10,821 bases of DNA from Bacillota bacterium. GTDB taxonomy: Bacteria > Bacillota > Clostridia > Oscillospirales > Ruminococcaceae. The notes below the pieces were generated by a model. That model was not told the origin of the DNA. It saw only the letters and a program-made list of their open reading frames with translations, and did no database searches. Below are positions 4,595 through 10,821 of this stretch, in pieces (position 1 is the stretch's first letter; each line of letters opens with the position of its first letter). The stretch spans positions 1 through 10,821 of the forward strand of contig JAEZCT010000021.1 in assembly GCA_023433405.1 (NCBI GenBank), read 5' to 3'. Position numbers and translations under genes: made by a program.

Positions 4595-6578
4595 TTCCGG
4601 CAGGCCTCCCGTTACCTCCCATGCCCATTCTTCCCCCGATGGAGGCAGCAGATCCGTCGCTGTTGATGGCGGTAGTCACCGCCGAAAGGGTGACGGAGAC
4701 AAGCTTTGTTTCGCCGGAATAGAGAGTGTAGCTCTCACCTTGAACCATTTCGGGGGTGCTGATAACCGCATTGTCGAAATCCTTGGCGGAGGTAAAGGAG
4801 GCAAGAGTGTCGCCGCTTTCGTCTTTGAGGGTTACGGCAGTGCCAGCCTTTTGGGTCTCAGAGTAGTATACCATTAGGGATGCCTGATCGGATGAGGAGG
4901 CCGGAGCCTGTGCCATACCGGAGCTGCCCGTCGCAATCAGGGTGCCGCCTGTAATCTCACAGGTACCGTCGTAATCCAGCGCACCGTTTGCGCTGTTCGT
5001 TGGCCCGCTGACGAGTGTGGTGCCGCCGTCAAAGTAAAGGTTTCCATTGGAGTCGATGCCATCACCCGAGGCATTGACGGTAACGCTGCCGTTTGAAATG
5101 CGGATGTAGTAATCCCCGCCACCTGAAAAGCTATCCTGCCCAAAGGGGCCGCCCATTCCGCCGTTCTGGTCGCTTCCACCTGCGGCGTTCAGGCCGTCGT
5201 CGCTTGCGGTGATATCGATAATCCCACCGTTGATGTCGATGGTAGCGCCCTCAATACCTTCATAAGATTTGCTAACGGTTATGGTGCCGTTGTTTATGAC
5301 TACCGCGTTATCCGCGTGTATGCCGTCGTCGCCTGTCTGGATGTCAAACACGCCGTCCAGAATATTTACATTCCCGTTGGAATGTACCGCGTCATCTGCC
5401 GAATCAATGGTGATGCTACCGCCTCCGACAATGACGCTGGCGCCCGCTTTCATGCCTTTCGCGCTGTCCGATGCCTCCTCCTGTACCATCATTTGGGCCG
5501 AATCCGCTGCGGTCAGGGCAGGGGCGTCCTGCTCAAGAGACGGGGGAACGGCAGAGAAAGCTGCCGCGGTGCCTGCCCCGCCTTGCATATCCTGCCTTGG
5601 AGTATTGCCGTTGCCGCCGCCCCACTGACCTCGACCCTGCTGAGGGTCTCCCATGCCACCGTTGTTTTCCTGAGCGGCAGCGTTTTGCGCGCCGCCCCCG
5701 GCAGTAATAGAGAATACGCCGTCGTTAACCTGGAGCTGCGTTTCGGCCTGTATTCCGTCATGCTCCGCCAAAATCGTAAAGCTGCCGCCATCCAGTAGAA
5801 TCCAGCCCTTTTGGGCATCCTCGTCGTTGTTAGCCTTAATGCCGTCGTTACCCGCGCGGATGGTAAAGGTGCCGTCACTGACCGCGACGCTGTCGCGTCC
5901 CCGCAGACCGTCCTTAACCGCAGTGACGTCAAGGACGCCGCCGGTAATCACGAGGGCATCCTTTGACCAGACTCCGTGCGCGTAGTTGCCCTGAATGGTG
6001 AGGGAGCCGGAGCCGGCGATGGTGAGATTATCCTTGGAAAAAATCGCGGCGGCAGGCTCGTCGGTTTCTGTGTTAGGATAAACATACTGTGCCGAGTCGG
6101 CTACCGTGTTCTTTGTTCCCTCTGGCAGAATAAGAATTACCTTGCCCGACTGTTCGGCGTCTATTGCCGCGCTGGTGGAGCAGGAGATATCCGTGCCGTT
6201 TAAAACAAGGCGAACCGTATCCTCCTTGCCCGCCTGTATTATAATCTGACCGTCGGTCAGGGTGCCGCTCAGCACATAGGTTCCTGCGGCGGTAATTGTA
6301 ACCACTCCACCGGCCGCGGTCGCGCCAGTTCCGTTTATGGAGGCGGAGGAGCCGCTTAAGGTGATAGTGGTGGCGGTCAAAGCATCCCAACTGGTGTCGG
6401 AGTCCTCCTGCGCGTAGACCTCGGCGGCGGAAAGAACAAGATTACTGACCGTTTGGGAAGAGGTATTCTGGACAGGACTTTCATTTGTGACATTTGCCGT
6501 ACACGCAGCGAGGGAAACCGTCAGCAGTGCAGCTCCCGCCGCCATGGCTATACGATAAATATACGATAGCTTTTTCAT
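4587..6578 (-). CDS. DUF4353 (Cthe_2159-like) carbohydrate-binding beta-helix lipoprotein
   Basis: A 663-residue exported lipoprotein. MKKLSYIYRIAMAAG and a hydrophobic run lead to the lipobox LAAC with Cys26, which would be lipid-modified. Residues about 70-295 and 380-555 are short parallel-beta-helix-like repeats with recurring Asp-Gly turns (KDGLRG, NDGIKA, HDGIQA, DDGIHA, DDGLNA, GDGIDS), typical of the Cthe_2159 family (PF14262), whose founding member binds polysaccharide and calcium. Between them (about 295-380) is a Gly/Gln/Asn-rich low-complexity linker followed by an Ala/Ser-rich segment; a smaller Gly-rich loop lies at 467-487. Residues 565-635 look like a separate small beta domain, and a Gly/Met/Arg-rich tail ends the protein. 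It is last in the VTC-DUF4956 operon, 64 bases downstream. The ATG has AAAGGA about 14 bases upstream, longer than usual. An IS1595 element abuts its stop codon. Ligand unproven here. Confidence 0.85.
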   Translation of the reverse strand: MKKLSYIYRIAMAAGAALLTVSLAACTANVTNESPVQNTSSQTVSNLVLSAAEVYAQEDSDTSWDALTATTITLSGSSASINGTGATAAGGVVTITAAGTYVLSGTLTDGQIIIQAGKEDTVRLVLNGTDISCSTSAAIDAEQSGKVILILPEGTKNTVADSAQYVYPNTETDEPAAAIFSKDNLTIAGSGSLTIQGNYAHGVWSKDALVITGGVLDVTAVKDGLRGRDSVAVSDGTFTIRAGNDGIKANNDEDAQKGWILLDGGSFTILAEHDGIQAETQLQVNDGVFSITAGGGAQNAAAQENNGGMGDPQQGRGQWGGGNGNTPRQDMQGGAGTAAAFSAVPPSLEQDAPALTAADSAQMMVQEEASDSAKGMKAGASVIVGGGSITIDSADDAVHSNGNVNILDGVFDIQTGDDGIHADNAVVINNGTITVSKSYEGIEGATIDINGGIIDITASDDGLNAAGGSDQNGGMGGPFGQDSFSGGGDYYIRISNGSVTVNASGDGIDSNGNLYFDGGTTLVSGPTNSANGALDYDGTCEITGGTLIATGSSGMAQAPASSSDQASLMVYYSETQKAGTAVTLKDESGDTLASFTSAKDFDNAVISTPEMVQGESYTLYSGETKLVSVTLSAVTTAINSDGSAASIGGRMGMGGNGRPAGNR

Positions 6579-6642
6579 GTTTTTAAAATAAATCCTTTCT
6601 GGTTTTTGTGTACTAGGTCTTGTTTAAGATGTTATAATTAAG

Positions 6643-7335
6643 CTACAGTTCCTCGCGGCTGAGGGGTACCTTGCCGCAGGTGATATCAAGGTTGCCGTTA
6701 CGGCAGCGCAGGTCGTCTATAAGCTGCTTTTCCTGTTTTATATCCCGCAGAAGGATGTGGTAGTGCAGCTCGTACAGGCTGCCCATATTTGTGGTCTTGA
6801 CCTTAATCATCTCGCTCTTTAAGGTATAGCGGGCAAACAGGTCGTCGAAGATTCCAGAATAATCAAGATTCTCTGGAATGGTGATCTTTAACAGCTTTTC
6901 GGCGTGCCGCTGGTCACCAAAGCGGGTGCAGGAGAACAGCAGGGTCAGCACTCCCACCAGTACGGTAAAAATCACCGCGAAGGTCAGGTAACCCATACCG
7001 GTGGCAAGGCCGATGGCCATGGCAAAAAAGATGCTACCAATCTCCCGCGCGCTGCCGGGGATGGAGCGGAAACGGACAAGGCTGAAAGCACCCAGCACCG
7101 CGACGCCGGTACCTAAATTGCCGTTAACAAGCATGATGACCGCCTGCACAATCACCGGCAGAAGGGCAAGGGTGACTACAAAGCTCTTGCCGTACACATT
7201 GCGGTACATATAAACGAACGCGACCACGAGGCCAAGGAGGATGGATACGGCGCTGCAAATGAGAACGCTGCCAAGCTCCATTTCTGCCGCGGTGGTGGAG
7301 GATGAGGTCAAAGCCGAAAATACACTGTCAAGCAC
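6643..7335 (-). CDS. DUF4956 multi-pass membrane protein
   Basis: A 230-residue protein with about four to five membrane segments (near 23-43, 52-70, 77-87, 100-113 and 115-134) and a soluble C-terminal domain of about 95 residues. The conserved centre GAFSLVRFRSIPGSAREIGS is the signature of DUF4956, a family commonly encoded beside VTC-domain polymerases. Its function is unproven; because yeast VTC polymerases pass their chain through a membrane partner, a channel or anchor role is a reasonable inference. I chose GTG at 7335, with AGGGGT eight bases upstream, over the TTG at 7341, which is too close to that site. The start overlaps the end of the VTC gene by 8 bases, implying translational coupling and partnership. 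Confidence 0.9.
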   Translation of the reverse strand: MLDSVFSALTSSSTTAAEMELGSVLICSAVSILLGLVVAFVYMYRNVYGKSFVVTLALLPVIVQAVIMLVNGNLGTGVAVLGAFSLVRFRSIPGSAREIGSIFFAMAIGLATGMGYLTFAVIFTVLVGVLTLLFSCTRFGDQRHAEKLLKITIPENLDYSGIFDDLFARYTLKSEMIKVKTTNMGSLYELHYHILLRDIKQEKQLIDDLRCRNGNLDITCGKVPLSREEL

Positions 7336-8041
7336 AATCAATCACCCCTGTTTTGCAGATTAAATTTTGTCTGTAGCAAGTCCCGTATTTGGAAAAGGAT
7401 TCGGGGTATATCCCTAGCTCGTTAAAAAGGTGCGCCATCCACAGAGGCATCGAGCCGGGCAGCTTTACCTCCAAAATACGCATCCCCGGTATGAGCGGGG
7501 TGCCGTAATCGCCGTGGGTCAGGTCGAGGTCGGTGTCGCGCCAGCGGATGTTGCTGTCAAAGGTGGCGCGCAGCGTGCTGTCCTCCTTACCATAAAGAGC
7601 CAGCCGCTCGTAGCACAGCACTACCTTGGGCTGCGGGTGGTAGGAACGCATGAACCAATCGATCTCGTTTAATATCTGAGAACCATCATTCGGACTAACC
7701 CCTGTGTTGGCAACGCGCATGGCCTCGCTAAGAGGCACAGAAATGCGGCGCTTGTACACGACACCCTTGAACTTCTTTTTAAGCTCCAAAAAGGCGGTAG
7801 AATCGGCTTTCGCTATGCCGTATGTGCGCACGCGAAATTTTTCCTTGTACACCGGTTTTTCCAGCGAGGTACGGATAAGCTGATAGTTGTCGGTATCATA
7901 ATAGATATTAGAGATGGTGTGCAGCCCATAGCTATCAGGGAGCATAAACCCTGTTAACAGAGAAAGAAGTTTTTGATATTTTTGGTCGTCTAGCAGGTAC
8001 TTTTTTTCATAGCGCTTAAAAACATCTTGATATGGTTTCAC
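7328..8041 (-). CDS. VTC-domain polyphosphate polymerase
   Basis: A 237-residue single-domain protein of the VTC family (PF09359), the fold of the yeast Vtc4 catalytic domain that polymerises polyphosphate from ATP inside a basic tunnel. Family positions visible: FKRYEKKYLL at 8-17, KFRVRTYG with R70 and R72, LELKKKFKG at 85-93, VYKRR at 95-99, CYER with R146, R158 before TFD, ILEVKLPG with E191 and K193, and FSKYG with K218. All expected charged residues appear present, so activity is likely. I chose GTG at 8041, preceded by AAGGAGTGAGGATTTC, because homologues start just before the FKRYEKKY motif; a GTG at 8125 would add 28 residues unlike the family. It is first in the leftward operon and overlaps DUF4956. 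Product and location of the polymer are inferred from the family. Confidence 0.93.
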   Translation of the reverse strand: MKPYQDVFKRYEKKYLLDDQKYQKLLSLLTGFMLPDSYGLHTISNIYYDTDNYQLIRTSLEKPVYKEKFRVRTYGIAKADSTAFLELKKKFKGVVYKRRISVPLSEAMRVANTGVSPNDGSQILNEIDWFMRSYHPQPKVVLCYERLALYGKEDSTLRATFDSNIRWRDTDLDLTHGDYGTPLIPGMRILEVKLPGSMPLWMAHLFNELGIYPESFSKYGTCYRQNLICKTGVIDCA

Positions 8042-8071
8042 GAAATCCTCACTCCTTATTACGAAACACGT

Positions 8072-8116
8072 TATATAGTAAATGCTTAAGGGGTCTTCCT
8101 TTACATACACTTTACA
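8072..8116 (-). promoter_or_regulatory. Candidate response-regulator box and -10 of the VTC operon
   Basis: On the minus strand TGTAAAG occurs twice as a direct repeat, at 8116-8110 and 8105-8099, starts 11 bases apart. Head-to-tail repeats with one-turn (11-bp) period are the standard geometry for OmpR/PhoB regulators, and one is encoded divergently next door. TATATA at 8077-8072 could be the -10; no good -35 hexamer precedes it, as expected for an activator-dependent promoter. The 21-base gap between repeat and -10 is somewhat longer than in classic PhoB promoters. Assignment is inference. Confidence 0.4.
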
Positions 8117-8124
8117 ATGCAACA

Positions 8125-8164
8125 CTTAAATTACTCTGAAAAAACGTTTTCAGAGTAATTTAAG
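8125..8164. repeat. Perfect 18-bp inverted repeat with 4-base centre
   Basis: CTTAAATTACTCTGAAAA (8125-8142) and its exact reverse complement (8147-8164) flank AACG. It lies between the divergent VTC operon and response regulator, next to the 11-bp-period repeat. No T-run follows on either strand, so it is not a normal intrinsic terminator. It could be a large operator, a roadblock between divergent promoters, or a strong mRNA hairpin if either transcript starts beyond it. Confidence 0.8.
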
Positions 8165-8322
8165 CTAACGCAGATACAATAAAGGCAGTGAAAGCGGATA
8201 TTCCGCATCTCGTCAGCGGCAATGGGTAATATTATCATAAGCCTTCGGCCGTATGACAGCACCATGATCAGAAAACATGCTTTCGAGAATTTTAAACATA
8301 TGTAACCGGGAGGCGCATTGCA

Positions 8323-8994
8323 ATGCGAGTGCTGATTGTGGAGGATGAGAAACGGCTGGCAGAAGCCTTGGAGCAGATAATGGCCGAACAGAAATACAGC
8401 GTGGATGTGGTTGGTAACGGCGACGACGGGTTAAGCTATGCCCTGAGCGGACATTACGATGTGGCTGTTTTGGATGTGATGCTGCCGCGGCGAAGCGGCT
8501 TTGACATCGTGCGCTGCATGCGCCAGCACAAGGTGGCGACGCCGGTGCTGCTTTTGACAGCGCGGGATGAGATACACGATAAAGTGACGGGTCTTGACTG
8601 CGGGGCGGATGATTATATGACCAAGCCCTTCTCGCCCGATGAGCTGCTCGCCCGGGTGCGGGCACTGTCCCGCCGTCAGGGAGATGTGGTAATTGAGGAG
8701 TTGGTGTTTTCGGACCTGACGCTTAATCTTTCCACCCATACGGCGCACTGTAAGAATAAATCGGTGCATCTGGGCTTTAAGGAGTTTGAGGTGCTGCGGC
8801 TTTTAATGGCAAGCCCGCAGATTATCGTTCCAAAAGAGGACATCATCACGAAGGTATGGGGTATGGAATCGGATGCGGAGGATAACAACGTGGAGGCCTA
8901 CATATCCTTTTTGCGCAAGAAGTTTTACTATCTTGGCTCAAAAGTAAACGTAGGAACAGTGCGCAAGGTGGGATATCGCCTTGAAGCGCAATAG
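8323..8994 (+). CDS. OmpR/PhoB-family response regulator
   Basis: A 223-residue two-domain regulator. The receiver domain (1-115) has the acidic pocket E7/D8, the phosphate-accepting D51 in VAVLDVMLP, T79 and K101 in TKPF, all intact. The C-terminal winged helix (about 125-221) shows LGFKEFEVLRLL, the DNA-contacting region near DNNVEAYISFLRKKF, and the closing GTVRKVGYRLE. It should be phosphorylated by the histidine kinase encoded next and bind DNA as a head-to-tail dimer. GGGAGG sits nine bases before the ATG. It is transcribed divergently from the VTC operon, and a repeat of suitable 11-bp spacing lies in the shared region, so that operon is the likely target. No convincing promoter hexamers of its own were found (ATGACA at 8253-8258 is a weak -35). 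Confidence 0.96.
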   Translation: MRVLIVEDEKRLAEALEQIMAEQKYSVDVVGNGDDGLSYALSGHYDVAVLDVMLPRRSGFDIVRCMRQHKVATPVLLLTARDEIHDKVTGLDCGADDYMTKPFSPDELLARVRALSRRQGDVVIEELVFSDLTLNLSTHTAHCKNKSVHLGFKEFEVLRLLMASPQIIVPKEDIITKVWGMESDAEDNNVEAYISFLRKKFYYLGSKVNVGTVRKVGYRLEAQ

Positions 8995-9180
8995 GTGCGC
9001 TTGATTTAAAAAAGAGCCATAAATAAAAAAACATGTCTTGGCACAAAGCATTGCCACCGCGCGGTTTTTCATCTGGCTACTCGTATTGCTTTAAAGAAAA
9101 AGTAGAATGAATATCGGATTCCTTAGAAACGTCTATCACTGATGCGCCGCAGGTGTTGCGGTGGGGAAAGGATGCAAGAT

Positions 9181-10419
9181 ATGTTTCGCAAGCTGCGCAG
9201 AAAGTTTATCGTTATTAACATGGTATTTGTGAGCGTGGTGCTCCTTATCGTGTTTGCGGCGCTGGGCTTTTCCACATATCAGGGTCTGCGGGAGCAAAGC
9301 CGCAGTGCGTTGCGCGCGGAGATCAGCCGTGGCTCCGAGCCGATGCCGCCCAAATTTGAGATCGGCTCCAAGGATCCCGCACGCAAACCATTTGCCTCCG
9401 TTCCTGTGTTCAGCGTGACCCTGAGCGAGGATGGCGCAATTATAAAAATAACCGGTGAATACGTCAAGGTATCCGACGAAGTGGTTTCCGCGGCGGTGGA
9501 AGGCGCGCTCCGGGATTGCGGACAAAACGGTACAGTCAGCTCGCTTGGGTTGCGGTTTATGCGTGGGACAAACAATGACGGGATCGTTATCGCCTTTGCG
9601 GACATGACCTCCGAACGGCAGGCGATGGCAAATTTTTTGGTTGTCTCACTATTAATTGGTACAGGTGCGCTGGGGGCGTTTCTTCTCGCCAGTCTGTTTC
9701 TTTCAAACTGGTCTTTGCGCCCGATTAAGCGCGCATGGGATCAGCAGCAGCAGTTTGTCGCGGACGCATCCCACGAGCTAAAAACACCGCTGACCGTTAT
9801 TCTCGCAAACTCTGATATTCTGCTTTCACACCGCGAGGACACGGTGGAGAGACAGGCGAAATGGATAGAGTACATCAAGGCCGAGGCTGACCGCATGAAA
9901 AAGCTTGTGGAGGAGCTTTTATTCCTCGCAAAATCCGATCAGGCAGTACCACAGGCGCAGGAAGCCCGTCTCAATTTCAGCGACGCAGTATGGAGCGGCT
10001 TGCTGCCGTTTGAATCCATCGCCTTTGAAAAAGGAATTTCCTTAGTTGGCGAGATTACGCCCGAGCTGTATGTAAAAGGCAAGGAAACCGAGCTTAAACA
10101 ACTGGTTGCCATCCTGTTGGACAATGCCTACAAATACGTTGGGAAAGAGGGTTGTGTGACACTGGTGGCAGAACGACAGGGCGAAAAGGTGCGCCTTACG
10201 GTCAACAATACCGGGGAACCCATTGACCCAAAGCATATCACACGACTTTTTGAGCGTTTTTACCGCGCAGATGAATCCCGATTCCGCGAGCGAGGCGGGT
10301 ACGGGCTGGGGCTTGCTATCGCAAAGCGCATTACTGAAAACCACAGGGGAAGGATATCGGTGGAAAGCTCAAAGGAGTTGGGCACAACCTTCACAGTGCT
10401 CTTACCCATTCGGCTGTAG
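9181..10419 (+). CDS. Sensor histidine kinase
   Basis: A 412-residue membrane kinase, partner of the preceding response regulator. TM1 is at about 9-30 and TM2 at about 149-174, enclosing an extracytoplasmic sensor region of about 118 residues without a recognised domain. Only about 24 residues separate TM2 from the phosphorylated His198 (FVADASHELKTPLTV), too few for a standard HAMP domain. The catalytic domain shows the N-box LLDNAYKYV (N315), a G1 motif reading NNTGEPI rather than the usual D-x-G-x-G, FERFYRADESR, and the G2 box GGYGLGLAIAKR. The family tolerates this G1 form, so activity is expected. I chose ATG 9181 (AAAGGA eight bases upstream); ATG 9172 and 9142 are in frame alternatives. 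The gap after the regulator gene is 186 bases with no clear terminator, so co-transcription is likely. Confidence 0.94.
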   Translation: MFRKLRRKFIVINMVFVSVVLLIVFAALGFSTYQGLREQSRSALRAEISRGSEPMPPKFEIGSKDPARKPFASVPVFSVTLSEDGAIIKITGEYVKVSDEVVSAAVEGALRDCGQNGTVSSLGLRFMRGTNNDGIVIAFADMTSERQAMANFLVVSLLIGTGALGAFLLASLFLSNWSLRPIKRAWDQQQQFVADASHELKTPLTVILANSDILLSHREDTVERQAKWIEYIKAEADRMKKLVEELLFLAKSDQAVPQAQEARLNFSDAVWSGLLPFESIAFEKGISLVGEITPELYVKGKETELKQLVAILLDNAYKYVGKEGCVTLVAERQGEKVRLTVNNTGEPIDPKHITRLFERFYRADESRFRERGGYGLGLAIAKRITENHRGRISVESSKELGTTFTVLLPIRL

Positions 10420-10617
10420 CCGCCAATCTACGAGATACTCTTTTCCTGCAAGCATGGTTGTTGCGCTGCTTCACCGCTCTCAAAGCTGCTTAGTGTCGGA
10501 AACTAGACCGCCTGTTTTCTGCTTCACCGTATCAGGTATGCAATGTCCGAGCGAAACGGTTTGAGTATTTTTTGGCATAGTCAAGTTTGACGGCACCTAC
10601 TACGAAGGCGTGAAAAA
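10420..10617. other. Non-coding stretch downstream of the kinase gene
   Basis: About 200 bases between the kinase stop codon and the terminator hold no gene I can support. A plus-strand frame overlapping the kinase end (10223-10564) is a shadow with no ribosome site. A short open run near 10562-10650 (including KFDGTYYEGVKK) has a stop just upstream and no start, and runs through the terminator. It may be a remnant or chance. Confidence 0.5.
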
Positions 10618-10644
10618 GGTTCCACATCGTGTGGGGCTTTTTTT
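10618..10644 (+). terminator. Intrinsic terminator after the two-component genes
   Basis: CCACA (10622-10626) pairs with TGTGG (10630-10634) around TCG, extended by weaker G-U and G-C pairs outward to 10618/10638. A run of seven T begins at 10638. It lies about 200 bases after the kinase stop codon and is the first plausible end of the regulator-kinase transcript. Confidence 0.75.
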
Positions 10645-10699
10645 ATTTTCGTAGCAAACTGTCAAAATCTTCGGGTTGACTTTTGGGTATGTTATACTA

Positions 10700-10821
10700 G
10701 AGTCTATCCGGTAAATATAAAAATCTGTCATAATAACCAAATCATAATGCAAGCAAGGAAGACAAAGGCCTGAAACATAGAGGATAACTTATCGTATCTT
10801 GTAGCGATACGGCGAAAATGT
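10700..10821 (-). mobile_element. End of an IS5-type insertion sequence, continuing off the right edge
   Basis: The minus-strand transposase C-terminus ends at 10728, so the element's outer end should be within a few tens of bases to its left. A plausible terminal repeat is AGTCTATCCGGTAAATAT starting near 10701, next to CTAG. The exact boundary cannot be fixed without the other end, which is outside the window. Confidence 0.55.
10728..10821 (-). CDS. IS5-family transposase, C-terminal 30 residues (partial)
   Basis: The minus-strand frame entering from the right edge reads HFRRIATRYDKLSSMFQAFV and then FLACIMIWLL before TGA at 10730-10728. The RRIATRYDK segment followed by a hydrophobic helix ending in IWL is the standard C-terminus of IS5-family (IS427-like) transposases. 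The rest of the gene is outside the window, so its integrity is unknown. It faces the terminator of the two-component genes. It is a different piece from, and opposite in orientation to, the decayed N-terminal fragment at 3347. Confidence 0.8.
   Translation of the reverse strand, partial: HFRRIATRYDKLSSMFQAFVFLACIMIWLL

Noticed and set aside
5040..5960. Repetitive DNA in the lipoprotein gene considered as a CRISPR or tandem-repeat array
   Set aside because: The repeats are imperfect protein-level beta-helix repeats of varying length, with no constant repeat-spacer structure.
4584..6203. Several plus- and minus-strand frames inside the lipoprotein gene (for example 5316-5798 and 5513-5932)
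   Set aside because: High G+C and repetitive codons leave the other frames open by composition. None has a ribosome site or family signature, while the 663-residue frame has a lipobox and clear repeats.
8042..8125. Extended VTC start at the GTG at 8125
   Set aside because: The added 28 residues lack a ribosome site and are unlike the family; the GTG at 8041 has a strong site and gives the usual N-terminus.
8213..8769. Minus-strand frames opposite the response regulator
   Set aside because: They are shadows of the regulator gene; their Arg/Pro/Ser-rich composition is typical of antisense translation.
10676..10698. TTGACT and TGTTATACT on the plus strand, considered as a promoter
   Set aside because: The hexamers are only 11 bases apart, so they cannot work together. 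The TGN-TATACT part could act as an extended -10, but it would read antisense into the transposase end and no gene follows in the window.

Overview
The window looks like an accessory, insertion-sequence-marked stretch of a Clostridia-type (low-GC Gram-positive, Bacillota) chromosome. The grounds are strong AGGAGG-type ribosome binding sites, a lipoprotein with a Gram-positive-style lipobox, and protein families (DUF1576, DUF4956, VTC polymerase, DUF4353 beta-helix lipoprotein) typical of Clostridia. No species can be named from the sequence.

Layout, left to right. (1) At 146-325 a complete tRNA-Arg(ACG) unit has a near-consensus promoter and an intrinsic terminator. (2) At 400-2549, minus strand, a TetR-family regulator is followed by a DUF1576 polytopic membrane protein. 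ATACAAT/ATTGTAT palindromes lie in and around this pair. (3) At 2550-3346 an AT-rich stretch has no convincing gene. (4) At 3347-3596 is a decayed N-terminal piece of an IS5-type transposase. (5) At 3597-4586 is an intact IS1595-family element with 24-bp terminal repeats and an 8-bp target duplication. It inserted exactly at the stop codon of the next gene. (6) At 4587-8041, minus strand, a compact operon reads VTC-domain polyphosphate polymerase, DUF4956 membrane protein, then a large DUF4353 beta-helix lipoprotein. (7) At 8042-8322 a divergent control region carries an 18-bp perfect inverted repeat and a 7-bp direct repeat at 11-bp period. (8) At 8323-10419, plus strand, are an OmpR/PhoB-type response regulator and a sensor histidine kinase. 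(9) At 10420-10821 are a terminator and, at the edge, the 3' end of a second IS5-type transposase on the minus strand.

The most interesting unit is 4587-10419: a VTC polymerase, a multi-pass membrane partner and a secreted beta-helix lipoprotein, divergent from a two-component system. The 11-bp-period repeat between them has the geometry that OmpR/PhoB regulators bind, so the kinase and regulator probably control the operon. A working model, which is inference, is that the polymerase makes polyphosphate at the membrane with DUF4956 as its membrane partner, and the calcium- or carbohydrate-binding type lipoprotein acts outside. The operon and two-component genes look visibly richer in G+C than the flanking AT-rich DNA, and mobile-element pieces lie on both sides, which is compatible with acquisition as a block.
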